64,000 bases of DNA. It comes from Neobacillus rhizophilus (GTDB taxonomy: Bacteria > Bacillota > Bacilli > Bacillales > Cytobacillaceae). The translations under genes were made by a program, and so were the position numbers. Under the pieces are notes generated by a model. The model was not told where the DNA came from. It saw nothing but the letters and a program-made list of their open reading frames with translations, and ran no database searches. The DNA is taken from positions 1,054,001 through 1,118,000 of the forward strand of contig NZ_JAGYPF010000001.1 in the NCBI RefSeq assembly GCF_018343535.1, written 5' to 3'. This document shows, piece by piece, positions 35,334 to 46,283 of the stretch. Positions within the stretch are counted from its first letter, which is position 1. Every line of letters starts with the position of its first letter.

Positions 35334-36419
35334 TTATTTTGCACTAAAGTTTTTCAATTCATCACGAGTTTGAGGAACTTTTAAGTCACCGGATTTGATT
35401 TTTTCAATATATTCTTTAACCGCTTTATCAATCGCATCTTTGTTTGGAGCCTTTGCGTTAATTGGTGCCAAACCTACGCCATCTTCATGTAAACCGTATA
35501 ATACCACTTCGCCGCCAGGGAAGTTGCCATCCATTGACTTTTTGGACAAGTCTTGAACTGCTACGTCAACACGCTTTAATGCAGATGTTAAGACAACGTC
35601 TGGTCCCATGTCAGCTTGGTCACGGTCAACCCCGATCGCCCAGAAGTCTTTGCTTGGTTCTTTCGCTTTACGGTCAACTGCTTCTTTGAACAGACCGTTA
35701 CCAGTAGCACCAGCTGCGTGGAAGACAACGTCTGCACCAGAAGAGTACATTTTGGATGCAATAGATTGCCCTAATTCTGCCTTGTCAAATGCACCAGAAT
35801 ATTGAACGTCAACCTGTACTTCTGGTTTAGCAGCTTTTACACCAGCAAGGAAGCCTGATTCAAAGCGTTCGATAACTGGAATTTCCATACCACCGATAAA
35901 ACCGATATGGTTTGTTTTTGTTGTTAAAGCAGCCGCTACACCCGCAAGGAATGCTGCTTCCTGCTCTTTAAAAAGGATACTTGCTACGTTTGGCTGTTTT
36001 ACTTCAGCGTCAACGATTGCAAAATGATGGTCTTTTTGTTGTTTTGCAATTTCTTCAACGGCTGCCTGCATTAAGAAGCCGATTCCATATACTAAGTCAA
36101 AATCTTGGCGAGCAAGAGTATTTAAGTTTGTTGCATAGTCAGCATCTGATTTAGACTGAAGGTAAGAATAACCGCCTTTTCCTTCTTTCATGCCGTTATC
36201 TTTACCGAACTTTTGAAGACCTTCCCACGCTGATTGGTTAAAGGATTTGTCATCTACACCGCCGACGTCAGTAACCATTGCTACAGAGAATGCTTTTCCT
36301 TTTTCTCCGCCTTTTGATGTTTCAGTTCCTTTGTTGTCATCACTTTTTCCACAAGCACCTAATAGTGTTCCAGCAGCAAGAACAAGTGATAGCGCCATTC
36401 CAACTTTACGCTTTTTCAA
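35334..36419 (-). CDS. nupN: BMP family nucleoside-binding lipoprotein (NupN/YufN-like)
   Basis: 361 residues. Lipoprotein signal peptide with lipobox LLGAC (Cys23) after a KKRK n-region. BMP/PnrA domain follows: VAMVTDVGGVDDKSFNQSAWEGLQKF near 45-70, DLVYGIGFLMQAAV, FIGGMEIPVIERFESGFLAGVKAA, and FWAIGVDRDQADMGPDVVLTS near 255-275. Extracytoplasmic nucleoside-binding component of the importer encoded downstream. TTG start behind GGGGGAAAA. First structural gene after the GntR regulator. Confidence 0.93.
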   Translation of the reverse strand: MKKRKVGMALSLVLAAGTLLGACGKSDDNKGTETSKGGEKGKAFSVAMVTDVGGVDDKSFNQSAWEGLQKFGKDNGMKEGKGGYSYLQSKSDADYATNLNTLARQDFDLVYGIGFLMQAAVEEIAKQQKDHHFAIVDAEVKQPNVASILFKEQEAAFLAGVAAALTTKTNHIGFIGGMEIPVIERFESGFLAGVKAAKPEVQVDVQYSGAFDKAELGQSIASKMYSSGADVVFHAAGATGNGLFKEAVDRKAKEPSKDFWAIGVDRDQADMGPDVVLTSALKRVDVAVQDLSKKSMDGNFPGGEVVLYGLHEDGVGLAPINAKAPNKDAIDKAVKEYIEKIKSGDLKVPQTRDELKNFSAK

Positions 36420-36503
36420 GGTATTTTCCCCCTAAGAATGTTGTTTGTTAGTAGAAATGTTAAAGCATGGACTGATTACGTTTTCATTGCCAATTAAAAA
36501 AAA

Positions 36504-37229
36504 TTAAACACGTTTTCTTAGAACATGAAAACTAAATTTGTCCGCTTTAAAATAGTTTACTGAAAAAAGGACAGGTTCATCCATTTCATCGAAATGCATC
36601 TGTTTTAAAACCAACAATGCAGTTTCGGGATCACATTCCAATATTGGGGAAATTTTCTCATGATAGCCAATTGGCTCGATTTGGGCAACCGCATATGTAA
36701 TCCTTCTGTTGGCCTCTTCTACCAAAATGTTGAAGATTGATTCTTCACCATGTAAAAAGGTTTCCGGCAGTATATGTGATGGGACCTTGTCAATGCAATA
36801 AACGACCGGTTCCCCATTTGCGGTTCTTACTCTCTCAATCACGACCATTTCCTCATCAGCGGAACATGAGAAACGACGTATATCCTCTTCCGTTGGGCTT
36901 TGAGTTGATGACTTTAAGAAAATGGTTCCTGGTTTCATGCCAGCCTGTTTAATCATGTCAGTAACACTGCTAAGCTGTTCAATCCCTGATGTGAACAATG
37001 GCTTTGCGTTAACAAACGTACCAACCCCATGGCGCCTGATAATCACATTTTCCTCTTCAAGAATCCTTAGAGCTTCTCGAAGTGTAGCCCTGCTAATACC
37101 AAGCTGCTTGGCAAGATCGAATTCCGATGGCAGTTTTTCTTTTTCTTTGTATATCCCGTCATCAATATCCTGCTTAAGCCGATCGATTACTTGTAAATAT
37201 AAATGCCGGTTATCTGACTTGATGGACAT
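36504..37229 (-). CDS. ymfC: GntR-family (HutC/UTRA) transcriptional regulator YmfC
   Basis: 241 residues. N-terminal winged helix ([38 protein letters not shown], about 27-70) and C-terminal UTRA ligand domain (about 95-235). Upstream of the BMP transporter, which it may control. A near-perfect palindrome sits just upstream of its own start and could be an autoregulatory operator. Effector unknown. Confidence 0.92.
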   Translation of the reverse strand: MSIKSDNRHLYLQVIDRLKQDIDDGIYKEKEKLPSEFDLAKQLGISRATLREALRILEEENVIIRRHGVGTFVNAKPLFTSGIEQLSSVTDMIKQAGMKPGTIFLKSSTQSPTEEDIRRFSCSADEEMVVIERVRTANGEPVVYCIDKVPSHILPETFLHGEESIFNILVEEANRRITYAVAQIEPIGYHEKISPILECDPETALLVLKQMHFDEMDEPVLFSVNYFKADKFSFHVLRKRV

Positions 37230-37255
37230 GCTGCTTTCCTCCAGCCTTTTCCTTA

Positions 37256-37275
37256 GACATCAGACCTCTGATATC
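37256..37275. promoter_or_regulatory. Palindrome upstream of ymfC, candidate GntR operator
   Basis: GACATCAGACCTCTGATATC is a near-perfect palindrome (ATCAGA-CC-TCTGAT core) 27 nt before the ymfC ATG. A related AGGTCAGACCT lies upstream of the ATPase gene near 35173-35183. Confidence 0.4.
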
Positions 37276-37414
37276 ATTCCTACTAATCGCAATAATCTTA
37301 TCATGTTTTCTGTGAGAAATAAATAGAAATTCATAATTTTGTCGAAAAAAGACGAAATCATAAAAATCATTATTCACCACTATTACTATCTTATCAATTC
37401 CCGATAAAAATAGA

Positions 37415-37445
37415 ATAAAAAAAGAGTCCTAAGACTCTTTTTTAT
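37415..37445 (-). terminator. spoIIIE terminator
   Basis: AAGAGTC and GACTCTT (37422-37428, 37433-37439) with TTTTTTT on the minus strand; overlaps the end of spoIIIE. Confidence 0.8.
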
Positions 37446-39790
37446 GAGCTTTTTTCTTCGTTTGGCTTAGTAATTAAGACCGCCCTAGGTTTGCTTCCTT
37501 CATATGGCCCTACCACTCCGCGGAGCTCCATTTCGTCAATCAGTCTTGCTGCTCTTGTATAGCCAATCCGGAAGCGGCGCTGCAGCATTGATACAGATGC
37601 TGTTTGCATATCAACAATCAATTCAACTGCCTCGTCATATAATTCGTCTTCAACCTCGCCAGTAGCCTCTGGAATATCATCAGGGATCATTTCCTCCTGA
37701 TATTGGGCCTTTTGCTGGGAGATAACAAATTCAACCGTGTCCTCTACTTCTTGATCGGAGAGGAAGGCGCCTTGGACGCGGACGGGTTTTGTGGCACCGA
37801 CCGGCATAAAAAGCATGTCCCCTCTGCCAAGAAGCTTTTCCGCCCCGCCCATATCGAGGATCGTGCGTGAGTCTGTTCCGCTTGATACTGCGAATGCGAT
37901 CCGTGAAGGAATATTTGCCTTGATGACCCCGGTGATGACATCGACCGAAGGGCGCTGGGTCGCAATAATAAGATGAATCCCGGCCGCACGGGCCATCTGC
38001 GCTAGACGAGTGATGGAATCCTCTACATCTGAAGAGGCAACCATCATTAAATCGGCTAGCTCGTCCACTATAACGACAATATACGGTAATAACGGCTGCT
38101 TATCATCTTCTTCAAGATTATGTTTTCTAACATGGTCGTTATAGCCTTCAATATTCCTTGTTCCGGTGTGAGAAAATAATTCATATCTTCTTTCCATCTC
38201 GCTGACCACTTTTTTCAAGGCCTGGGAGGCCTTTTTGGGTTCTGTCACAACTGGCGCAAGCAGATGGGGTATCCCGTTATATACATTAAGCTCGACCATT
38301 TTTGGATCTATCATCATTAATTTCACTTCATGAGGCTTGGCCCTCATCAGAATGCTGGTAATAATACCATTGATGCAGACACTTTTACCGCTTCCTGTCG
38401 CTCCAGCTACAAGCAGATGGGGCATTTTATTAAGTTCAGCCATTACTGCTTCGCCGGTAATATCCCTGCCGAGACCTATCATCAACTTGGCATCCGGCTT
38501 GTCATTTTGGGTTGCCTCCAATACCTCTCTCAGTGAAACCATGGCAATTTCCGAATTTGGCACCTCTATTCCAATCGCTGATTTTCCGGGAATAGGGGCT
38601 TCCATTCGAATATCCTTCGCTGCCAGTGCTAATGCCAAATCATCGCTGAGACTGACGATTTTGCTGACTTTTACACCGACATCAGGATGAACCTCATATT
38701 TTGTGACCGCAGGCCCTAGGTGAACCTGAGTGACGCGTGCTTTGACCCCGAAGCTTTGAAAGGTTCTTTCCAGTTTAGCTGCATTCTTGTTGATTAGCTC
38801 ATATTCACCGCTTTGATCGGTTTTCTTTGGAAGTTTCAGAAGCCTGAGCGGCGGCAATTCATAGGCGGCATTTTCCACTTCAGCAAATGAGATAGGTGGA
38901 GTAATATCTTCCTCCGGTTCCTCTTGCTTGCTCCTTCTGCTCTTTGCCGGCTCTCGCTGCGGTCTTTCCCTAGGCAGCTCCTCCTGATATGCCCGGTCCG
39001 CAAAATTGGAGATTAACGGTTCCGGGATGACAGCTTCGTCCGTAGCCGCCCGTGGTCCGGGAACATTTACGGCAGTCTCCTGAGTCCGCCTGTTTTCTTG
39101 GGCCTGCCTTCTTTGATTGCTACGCTCGGTCCGCCTTTCCTGCTGTTTCTCTTTCCATTCGGCTACATCCGTTTTAAAGGCTTGCCACTGGGTTTTTGAA
39201 AAGCCAAAAACCCCCATCAAAATTTTTGCTACGAAATCGCCAAATGATTTGCCGGTTAATAAAATAAACCCTACTAAAATAAAAATAAAGGCAATGATTT
39301 TTGTACCGGTTTCTGCAAATAAATAATGAAACAGAGCAAACAATATGGCCCCAAGGATTCCTCCACCGAGATCATGTGTACTGGTTTCCCCCCGGACCTC
39401 CATCATGAATAACTCCCATGTATTGTTGATGACACTGGGGTTCTTAAATTTCCCATTATTGCTCAGCAAATCAAACAATGTAACGTGACTCAATAGAAGA
39501 ATAGCTGAAACAATAAAATAACTGCCTACAAGTTTAATATGAAAGAAAAATGGAATCTCCCTTTTCCACATTAAATAAATACTCAGTATAACCAGCCCCA
39601 GTAAACTAAGCATATACCATTCACCCATCCAAAAACGGAAGAACAGGACGGTTGCTCTGCCGACTGCCCCAAGCTTTGCAATTGAAATAATCGCTAATGC
39701 TAGGATTGCCAGTGCCGATAATTCATATTGGACCGTCCGTTTTAACTGGGTATCTCGTCTTTTCGGTTGTCGTTTCTTTTTTTTGGCCAT
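37442..39790 (-). CDS. spoIIIE: DNA translocase SpoIIIE/FtsK
   Basis: 782 residues, the normal length. Four N-terminal membrane helices (about 22-180), a charged linker (about 205-315), then the FtsK motor with Walker [11 protein letters not shown] near 460-470 and Walker [13 protein letters not shown] near 560, and a C-terminal gamma winged helix ([27 protein letters not shown]) that reads DNA polarity sequences. Pumps the chromosome into the forespore and clears DNA from septa. Neighbours ylzJ and tepA as in B. subtilis. Confidence 0.98.
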   Translation of the reverse strand: MAKKKKRQPKRRDTQLKRTVQYELSALAILALAIISIAKLGAVGRATVLFFRFWMGEWYMLSLLGLVILSIYLMWKREIPFFFHIKLVGSYFIVSAILLLSHVTLFDLLSNNGKFKNPSVINNTWELFMMEVRGETSTHDLGGGILGAILFALFHYLFAETGTKIIAFIFILVGFILLTGKSFGDFVAKILMGVFGFSKTQWQAFKTDVAEWKEKQQERRTERSNQRRQAQENRRTQETAVNVPGPRAATDEAVIPEPLISNFADRAYQEELPRERPQREPAKSRRSKQEEPEEDITPPISFAEVENAAYELPPLRLLKLPKKTDQSGEYELINKNAAKLERTFQSFGVKARVTQVHLGPAVTKYEVHPDVGVKVSKIVSLSDDLALALAAKDIRMEAPIPGKSAIGIEVPNSEIAMVSLREVLEATQNDKPDAKLMIGLGRDITGEAVMAELNKMPHLLVAGATGSGKSVCINGIITSILMRAKPHEVKLMMIDPKMVELNVYNGIPHLLAPVVTEPKKASQALKKVVSEMERRYELFSHTGTRNIEGYNDHVRKHNLEEDDKQPLLPYIVVIVDELADLMMVASSDVEDSITRLAQMARAAGIHLIIATQRPSVDVITGVIKANIPSRIAFAVSSGTDSRTILDMGGAEKLLGRGDMLFMPVGATKPVRVQGAFLSDQEVEDTVEFVISQQKAQYQEEMIPDDIPEATGEVEDELYDEAVELIVDMQTASVSMLQRRFRIGYTRAARLIDEMELRGVVGPYEGSKPRAVLITKPNEEKSS

Positions 39791-39931
39791 TCAATCACCT
39801 TTATATTATTGATTTTATTCTAATGATGCCTCGACTTTTTTGTGATAAAGGCAGAAAAGCAGCCTTATTTTGGCTGCTCTTGTCTCTTTACCCTTATTAT
39901 ACCATAATGCGTTAATAGTTTTCCTTTATCC

Positions 39932-40150
39932 TTATAGATTAGAAAAAGAAATTTTTGCACCAGGGCAAATCTGATCATTCAAAAAATGCTGCGGATCACT
40001 ACTTAATACTCGAATGACTTGATAATTTTGCTGGTCTGTTTGCTCGACCAATAAAGGGATGCCCTGGTAGGAAATCGTTTGCTGATTTTTGAAGGCATCT
40101 GCATCATAAGGGAATATTAGCTCCTGCGGCATCATCGTATATAAAATCAT
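39932..40150 (-). CDS. ylzJ: YlzJ-like protein
   Basis: 72 residues starting [14 protein letters not shown], the typical opening of the YlzJ family. Function unknown. Its ATG overlaps the tepA stop codon by 4 nt (ATGA), so the two are translationally coupled, as in other Bacillus genomes. Confidence 0.9.
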   Translation of the reverse strand: MILYTMMPQELIFPYDADAFKNQQTISYQGIPLLVEQTDQQNYQVIRVLSSDPQHFLNDQICPGAKISFSNL

Positions 40151-40902
40151 TGAATCAGTCCCTTATTTTCATCCTTTTTTAACTCAATCAATTCATTCAG
40201 TTTCTTCATCGCATGGCCGAGGCCCCCTACTTCGTCTATCAACCCATATTTCACAGCTTCTTCACCAATCACGTTTGTTCCAATATCTCTCGTTAAATTC
40301 CCTTTAGCAAACATTAATTCTTTAAAGGTTTCTTCCGGTATTTTTGAATGCTTGGTTACGAAACTAACAACCCGCTCCTGCATTTTGTCCAGATATTCAA
40401 AGGTTGCAGGGACACCGATGACCAGTCCTGTCAAGCGGATTGGATGGATTGTCATCGTTGCTGTTTCTGCAATAAAGCTGTACGTGCAGGAAACAGCGAT
40501 CGGAACTCCAATTGAATGGCCGCCGCCAAGAACAATCGAAACGGTTGGTTTCGATAAAGTGGCCAGCATTTCCGAAATGGCGAGTCCCGCCTCAACATCA
40601 CCGCCTACCGTATTTAAGATAATCAATAATCCTTCAATATTCGGGTTTTGTTCAATCGCTACAAGCTGAGGAATAATATGTTCATATTTCGTCGTTTTGT
40701 TTTGCGGTGGAAGCGCCATATGCCCCTCAATTTGTCCCACGATTGTCAAACAGTGAATTTTTGAATCGGCGGATAATTGCGGGACATTCGTTTGACCTAG
40801 TTGCTGTATTTTTTCTATTAACGGAGAAGCAGATTTTTCCTCTTTTTGCGGCTCAGCGCCTCCTGGATTCTCCGCATCATTTCTAATAAAATTGTTATTC
40901 AT
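40147..40902 (-). CDS. tepA: ClpP-family translocation-enhancing protein TepA
   Basis: 251 residues from the ATG at 40902 with GGGAG upstream; the longer frame to 40959 lacks a site. ClpP/crotonase-type serine protease fold: [20 protein letters not shown], probable nucleophile Ser in [11 protein letters not shown], and His in [11 protein letters not shown]. subtilis TepA was linked to secretion of preproteins and to spore small acid-soluble protein degradation. Cytosolic or membrane-proximal; no signal peptide. Confidence 0.95.
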   Translation of the reverse strand: MNNNFIRNDAENPGGAEPQKEEKSASPLIEKIQQLGQTNVPQLSADSKIHCLTIVGQIEGHMALPPQNKTTKYEHIIPQLVAIEQNPNIEGLLIILNTVGGDVEAGLAISEMLATLSKPTVSIVLGGGHSIGVPIAVSCTYSFIAETATMTIHPIRLTGLVIGVPATFEYLDKMQERVVSFVTKHSKIPEETFKELMFAKGNLTRDIGTNVIGEEAVKYGLIDEVGGLGHAMKKLNELIELKKDENKGLIQ

Positions 40903-40978
40903 CCCAATACTCCCTTCAAGCATGATATCTTTTAGTATTTGCCTATGAAATAAATTCATGCTTGAAAAATAAACATCA

Positions 40979-41035
40979 AAAAGGGCCTTTCCCCCGCTGC
41001 GTGGATCTTAAGCAGCGGGGGCAGGCCCCTATAAG
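40979..41035 (-). terminator. rnjB terminator
   Basis: Very GC-rich stem: GGCC-TTTCCCCCGCTGC pairs with GCAGCGGGGG-CAGGCC, followed by CTTTTTGATG on the minus strand; abuts the rnjB stop codon. Confidence 0.9.
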
Positions 41036-41036
41036 T

Positions 41037-42704
41037 TTATACTTCCATTATAATAGGCAGAATCATCGGCCGTCTTTTTGTCTTTTCAAAGAGGTAGCGA
41101 TTTAGTTCATCTCTAATTTCCTGCTTTAAGCTGGACCATTCAAAGCTTTCCTTGGCAATATTTCTTTCAACGATATCACGGACTAATTTAGTGGAGTCAT
41201 CCATTAACTTTTCAGACTCCCGGACATAAACAAATCCCCTTGAGATAATTTCTGGTCCGGCGGCAATTTTCTTTTCCTGCTTTGTCAGGGTGACGACAAC
41301 TATTAATATGCCATCCTGAGACAATAATTTACGGTCCCGCAACACAATGTTCCCTACATCGCCTACGCCAATTCCATCAATCAGAACATTTCCGGATGGC
41401 ACTTTACCTGTAATGGCAATCTTCCCATCCTTCCACTCCACCACGTCACCGCGATCAGGAATGGAAATCTGCTCATCGCGAAGACCGCATTCCATTGCAA
41501 TTTTCCGATGGGCTTTCAACATCCGGTATTCGCCGTGAACAGGAATAAAGAATTTAGGCTTCATTAGGTTAATCATAAATTTTAATTCTTCTTGGCTGCC
41601 ATGGCTTGAAACATGGATGGGTCGTTTTCCGGAAACAACATTAGCGCCCGCTCTAAACAGCATATCAATTGTTTTAAATAAAAATACTTCGCTGCCCTTT
41701 AGCGGCGAGGCTGCTATCAAGACAGTATCACCGGGCTGGATATTGATTAGCTTGTGTGTCTGCTTGGCCATTTTTTGCAGAGCCTCAATAGGTTCACCCT
41801 GGCTCCCAGTCATCAAGACGGCAATTTCCTTGTCTTGATAATTCTTAATCTCATCAATAGATATGATTAAATCATCCGCCACCTCTAAATAACCTAAATC
41901 CATGGCGATGTGGTAAATTCGTTCAAGACTTTTTCCAACTACTGCGACTTTACGGTTGTTCTCCTTGGCAGCATTAAAAATATGCTGAATTCTATTAATA
42001 TCAGATGCAAAGCAGGCAGCAATAATCCGCCCCGGTGCATTGTAAAACGCGTTCGACAATTCGCGCTCGACAATCGCTTCAGACGTTGTATAACCCGGCT
42101 TTTCAGCTTCGGTACTGTCTGACAGCAAGCATAATACACCTTGTTCACCGATGGCTGCCATTTTTCCAATCTCCGGCCTATAAAGCCTGGTGGCTGCCTG
42201 ATCAAATTTAAAGTCGCCCGTGTAAACAATGATTCCTTCTGAAGTGTGGATACAAACCCCAACTGAATCTGGAATACTATGATTTGTTCTGAAGAAGCTT
42301 ACTTGGACAGTATCTAAATCGAGAACCATATTGGAATCTATTTCGATAAAGTTAGCTTTTCCATTAAAGTCCTGCTCCTTTAATTTGGCTCCTGCCAGTG
42401 CAAGTGTCAGTTTCATTCCGTAGACAGGCACATTGATCTGCCGAAGTATATAGGAAAGCGCTCCAATATGATCCTCGTGGCCATGCGTTAAAAATATTGC
42501 TTTAACCCGGTCCTTATTCTCCTTTAAGTAGGTAATATCAGGTATAACCATGTCAATGCCCAGCATTTCTTCCTCGGGGAACATTAGCCCAGCATCAATG
42601 ACGAATATGTCCTTGTCCACTTCCACCAAATACATATTCTTTCCGATTTCCCCTATTCCACCAAGTCCAATAATCTTGATGGATTGATTTTTTTTCTTTA
42701 TCAA
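41037..42704 (-). CDS. rnjB: Ribonuclease J2
   Basis: 555 residues. Metallo-beta-lactamase/beta-CASP RNase: HGHEDH at 74-79 with the zinc ligands, SDSTEAEKPGYTTSE, GSQGEP in the beta-CASP domain, and PVHGEYRMLKAH. Position next to dapA and tepA corresponds to rnjB (ymfA) of B. subtilis. Forms a complex with RNase J1 for 5'-3' and endonucleolytic RNA decay. Retention of all metal ligands suggests it is at least partly active. Confidence 0.95.
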   Translation of the reverse strand: MIKKKNQSIKIIGLGGIGEIGKNMYLVEVDKDIFVIDAGLMFPEEEMLGIDMVIPDITYLKENKDRVKAIFLTHGHEDHIGALSYILRQINVPVYGMKLTLALAGAKLKEQDFNGKANFIEIDSNMVLDLDTVQVSFFRTNHSIPDSVGVCIHTSEGIIVYTGDFKFDQAATRLYRPEIGKMAAIGEQGVLCLLSDSTEAEKPGYTTSEAIVERELSNAFYNAPGRIIAACFASDINRIQHIFNAAKENNRKVAVVGKSLERIYHIAMDLGYLEVADDLIISIDEIKNYQDKEIAVLMTGSQGEPIEALQKMAKQTHKLINIQPGDTVLIAASPLKGSEVFLFKTIDMLFRAGANVVSGKRPIHVSSHGSQEELKFMINLMKPKFFIPVHGEYRMLKAHRKIAMECGLRDEQISIPDRGDVVEWKDGKIAITGKVPSGNVLIDGIGVGDVGNIVLRDRKLLSQDGILIVVVTLTKQEKKIAAGPEIISRGFVYVRESEKLMDDSTKLVRDIVERNIAKESFEWSSLKQEIRDELNRYLFEKTKRRPMILPIIMEV

Positions 42705-42794
42705 ATCCTTTTCCTCCTAAACCTAAGTTGCTCCGATCGAAATCAGTTAGGTTTATTATACTTGAAATCGGAAAACCTTTACAATGGTAAAAAA

Positions 42795-42829
42795 GGAAAA
42801 AACCAACCGAGCTTTTGGCGGTTGGTTTC
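42795..42829 (-). terminator. asd-dapG-dapA operon terminator
   Basis: AAACCAACCG and CGGTTGGTTT pair around AGCTTTTGG; T-run on the minus strand, 8 nt after the dapA stop codon. Confidence 0.85.
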
Positions 42830-42836
42830 TTCGCAT

Positions 42837-43709
42837 TTATTTCTCATTTAAAATTTCAATCAAATTAGCACGTTCCTGCTCTGTTAATCCCACTAGCGGC
42901 AATCTGACGGATCCAACATCCAAGCCTTTGATTTGCAGGGCTGTTTTCACAGGTGCTGGACTTGGTGCAGCAAATAATCCCTGCATCATCGGGAGCAGAC
43001 GCTGATGTAATTTGGCTGCCAGTTGATTTTCTCCGTCAAAAAATGCTTTTACCATCTCTTGTAATTCATTGCCAATGACATGAGAGGCAACTGAAACAAC
43101 CCCTGCGCCCCCGATGGACAGCACAGGCAGCGTGACTGCGTCATCGCCGCTGTATAATGCAAAGTCATCATCGGTATTAGCAATTATGTGCGTCATGGCA
43201 TTTAAATCTCCACTCGCTTCTTTCACAGCCACAATATTTGGTATTTTTGACAAGCGGATAATCGTATCTGGGTGAATTGTCACGACCGACCTGCTCGGGA
43301 TATTGTAGACCATTACCGGAAGGGTAGTTGATTCGGCAATTGCTTTAAAATGCTGGTATAGACCCTCTTGATTCGGTTTATTGTAATACGGTGCGACCAG
43401 CATAATAGCGTCCACACCGACCTGCTCCGCTTTTTTTGTCATCTCGATTGATGCGTACGTATTATTGCTGCCTGTTCCGGCAATAACAGGGATTCGCTTA
43501 TTTACGGCTTTCACAACATGGCTGAATAATGCCAGTTTTTCTTCTTTCGATAAGGTTGGTGATTCACCTGTTGTACCTGCCACAACAAGTGAATCTGTAC
43601 CATTATCAATTAAATAATTAATTAGCTTCGTGGTTTTGCCAAAGTCAATATGCCCTTTCTTATCAAAAGGCGTTACCATTGCAGTGGATACTCGCCCGAA
43701 ATGAACCAT
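42837..43709 (-). CDS. dapA: 4-hydroxy-tetrahydrodipicolinate synthase
   Basis: 290 residues from the ATG at 43709 (AAAGGAG upstream; MVHFGRVSTAMVTPF); the longer frame to 43769 is unsupported. Class I aldolase: GTTGESPTL near 43-51, catalytic Tyr in VYNIPSRS near 132, Schiff-base Lys in VAVKEASGD near 160. Condenses pyruvate with aspartate semialdehyde, feeding lysine, diaminopimelate and dipicolinate. Last gene of the asd-dapG-dapA cluster; product is used directly by DpaAB encoded upstream. Confidence 0.98.
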   Translation of the reverse strand: MVHFGRVSTAMVTPFDKKGHIDFGKTTKLINYLIDNGTDSLVVAGTTGESPTLSKEEKLALFSHVVKAVNKRIPVIAGTGSNNTYASIEMTKKAEQVGVDAIMLVAPYYNKPNQEGLYQHFKAIAESTTLPVMVYNIPSRSVVTIHPDTIIRLSKIPNIVAVKEASGDLNAMTHIIANTDDDFALYSGDDAVTLPVLSIGGAGVVSVASHVIGNELQEMVKAFFDGENQLAAKLHQRLLPMMQGLFAAPSPAPVKTALQIKGLDVGSVRLPLVGLTEQERANLIEILNEK

Positions 43710-43778
43710 TTTATTACTCCTTTCGAAACTTTCGCTCCCCAAATCTGGTGCTTCCAACTTCCTATTCAAAAGGTTTTC

Positions 43779-45023
43779 TTAAAAATCCAAGCTATTTAAT
43801 TCTAGTGATTCATCTTCAAGGTGAAAGGCACTATGCAAGGCGTTTACTGATTTTACTAAATCCTCCTGCTTGACAAGGACCCAGATCGTCGTATGGCTGT
43901 CTGCCGATTGCAGAATCCGGATTCCTTGATTTGAAAGGGCAGTTACAATTTTTGAAGTAACCCCCGGCACTCCTGCGATCCCGGCACCCACTACGGAAAC
44001 CTTGGCACAATGACGTTCAACCTCTGGCTCGTGTCCCAATTCATTTAGTACCCGGATTGCTTTATCTGTCATTTCTTCTGTAACCGTATATACAACTCCA
44101 CTTGGAGAAATGTTGATAAAATCCACACTAATCTTCTCATTTGCCATCGCTTTAAATACTTCTGCCTGCAGGTAGTACTGTTCCTTTTTGGCAAAAACCT
44201 TTATTTGCGAAACGTTCGAAACATGGGCAATTCCCGTTACCAACCGTTCCTTGATGTCACTGCCGCGATTATTTTTATTTAAAGTAGTCACTAATGTTCC
44301 CTCGGATTCTGAATAAGTGGAACGAATCCGAATCGGAACCTTTGCTTGCATTGCGATTTCAACTGCCCTAGGGTGAATGACCTTTGCTCCCTGATAGGCC
44401 ATATTACAAACCTCTGTATAGGTAACAACCGATAATGGCCGGGCATTTTCGGCAATGCGCGGGTCAGCAGTCATAATTCCTTCTACATCGGTAAAAATAT
44501 CAATCCATTCAGCATTAAGTGCTGCTCCCAAGGCAGCAGCGGATGTATCGCTGCCGCCGCGGCCAATCGTCGTCACATCGCCATTTTTTGCTGCTCCTTG
44601 GAATCCGGCAACCACGACGACATCATGGCTTTCCAGTTCCCTAAGCAAGCGGTCGCACTTCATCTCGACAATTTTGGCATTGGTATGGTCGTTATTGGTT
44701 CTAAACCCTGCTTGAGCCCCAGTTAATCCCGTTGCATTAATACCGCTCTCAAGCAGCATATTCGTAAACACAATGCTAGAGATTACTTCTCCACAGGATA
44801 GCAATAAATCATGCTCACGTTTAGAAATGTTACTTGTATTGCCGCCAATCAGGGACAGTAACGTGTCAGTTGCATAAGGATCGCCCTTTCTTCCCATCGC
44901 GGATACGACAACGACTACTTTATAGCCTTCAGCCAATGCTTTTTCGATATGTCCCTGTGCATATTTCCTGCTAGTTTCATCTTTGACGGAGGTTCCGCCA
45001 AATTTTTGAACAATGATTTTCAT
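43779..45023 (-). CDS. dapG: Aspartokinase I (DapG)
   Basis: 414 residues from the ATG at 45023 (MKIIVQKFGGTSVKDE, the usual N-terminus); TTG and GTG codons at 45035 and 45032 are alternatives. Amino acid kinase domain (KFGGTS, GRGGSDTSAAALGAAL) followed by two ACT domains (about 260-410). Phosphorylates aspartate; in B. subtilis DapG is inhibited by diaminopimelate and supports spore cortex and dipicolinate synthesis. Confidence 0.96.
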   Translation of the reverse strand: MKIIVQKFGGTSVKDETSRKYAQGHIEKALAEGYKVVVVVSAMGRKGDPYATDTLLSLIGGNTSNISKREHDLLLSCGEVISSIVFTNMLLESGINATGLTGAQAGFRTNNDHTNAKIVEMKCDRLLRELESHDVVVVAGFQGAAKNGDVTTIGRGGSDTSAAALGAALNAEWIDIFTDVEGIMTADPRIAENARPLSVVTYTEVCNMAYQGAKVIHPRAVEIAMQAKVPIRIRSTYSESEGTLVTTLNKNNRGSDIKERLVTGIAHVSNVSQIKVFAKKEQYYLQAEVFKAMANEKISVDFINISPSGVVYTVTEEMTDKAIRVLNELGHEPEVERHCAKVSVVGAGIAGVPGVTSKIVTALSNQGIRILQSADSHTTIWVLVKQEDLVKSVNALHSAFHLEDESLELNSLDF

Positions 45024-45047
45024 GGTAAACACCAAAACCTGCCTTCT

Positions 45048-46097
45048 CTATTTTACAAGCCCTAATTCCACTAATCTTTGCGCAATTTGTACGGAGTTCC
45101 ATGCTGCTCCTTTAAGAAGATTGTCGGAAACAACCCACATGTGGAATCCTTTTGGTTCATCAAGGTCGTTTCTAATTCTTCCTACAAAGACATCATTCTT
45201 TCCAACACAGTCAGCCGGCATTGGATAAACTTGGTTTTCCGGGTCGTCCTGCAAAATTACTCCAGGTGCATCCTTAAGAAGCGCTTTGATGTCAGCGGCG
45301 CTTACATTATCTTCTTCGATTTCAAAATAAACAGATTCTGAATGTCCCACAGCTACAGGCAGGCGGACACAAGTTGCAGAAACCTGAAGCTCCGGAAGAT
45401 GCATGATCTTTTTGGTTTCATTAATCATTTTCATTTCTTCATAGGTATAGCCATTTTCCTGGAATTTATCAATTTGCGGAATCGCATTAAAAGCAATCTG
45501 ATAGTGTTTTTTATCAGATTTCACAGGTAAAATTTGTGGTTCATACGATTCTTCATTTAAAATTGCCTTTGTCTGTTGAAGAAGTTCTTCCACCGCTGCA
45601 GCACCTGAGCCAGAAACAGCTTGGTAGGTGGAAACAATAATTTTTTTCAAGCCAAACTTTTGACGGATTGGTTCTAAAGCAACCACCATCTGGATGGTAG
45701 AACAGTTTGGATTAGCAATGATTCCATTATGTTCAAATAAGTCTTTTTCATTAACTTCTGGAACAACTAAAGGAATATCGGTGTCCATACGGAATGCACT
45801 GGTGTTATCAACGCAAACTGCACCGCGTTTTGCTGCCTCAGGAGCTAATTTTTTGGAGACGCTTCCACCCGCACTGAACAATGCGATATCTACACCCTCA
45901 AAGCTCTCTGGCTTTGCTTCTTGCACTGTATATTCACTGCCATTTATATCGACCTTTTTTCCTGCCGAACGAGCGGAGGAAAGCAGGGTTAACTCTCTAA
46001 TTGGAAAATTTTCTTTCATTAAAGTTTGGATCATTTGTTGGCCAACAGCGCCTGTTGCTCCGACAACTGCGACGTGAAATCCATTTTGATGACTCAT
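45048..46097 (-). CDS. asd: Aspartate-semialdehyde dehydrogenase
   Basis: 349 residues. NADP-binding [12 protein letters not shown] near 11-22, catalytic Cys in NPNCSTIQ near 131, and substrate His in [12 protein letters not shown] near 250. Reduces aspartyl phosphate to aspartate semialdehyde. First gene of asd-dapG-dapA, 12-13 nt before dapG. Ribosome binding site GGAAGGGG. Confidence 0.97.
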   Translation of the reverse strand: MSHQNGFHVAVVGATGAVGQQMIQTLMKENFPIRELTLLSSARSAGKKVDINGSEYTVQEAKPESFEGVDIALFSAGGSVSKKLAPEAAKRGAVCVDNTSAFRMDTDIPLVVPEVNEKDLFEHNGIIANPNCSTIQMVVALEPIRQKFGLKKIIVSTYQAVSGSGAAAVEELLQQTKAILNEESYEPQILPVKSDKKHYQIAFNAIPQIDKFQENGYTYEEMKMINETKKIMHLPELQVSATCVRLPVAVGHSESVYFEIEEDNVSAADIKALLKDAPGVILQDDPENQVYPMPADCVGKNDVFVGRIRNDLDEPKGFHMWVVSDNLLKGAAWNSVQIAQRLVELGLVK

Positions 46098-46183
46098 TCT
46101 AGTTCCCCTTCCTATTCACTGGCCGGTTATTCCTTAAGTTTAAGTTATTTTGCTGCCAGTATAGTAATATTTTTATGAATTGT

Positions 46184-46221
46184 TTTCATCAGCGGATTAA
46201 CTTATTAACCCACTGATGAAA
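46184..46221 (-). terminator. Stem-loop after dpaB
   Basis: TTTCATCAGCGGATTAA (46184-46200) pairs with TTAACCCACTGATGAAA (46205-46221) with two mismatches. U-tract is weak on the minus strand, so some read-through to asd is possible. Confidence 0.55.
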
Positions 46222-46283
46222 GATTAATTTATTTTATCATATTATTTGAAAGAAATAACCTTTTTTAATGAAGGGAAAGGAAT

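Noticed and set aside
46098..46283. Lysine riboswitch upstream of asd
   Set aside because: The interval is only 186 nt, mostly a single long stem-loop belonging to the dpaB 3' side; no lysine-element core was recognisable.
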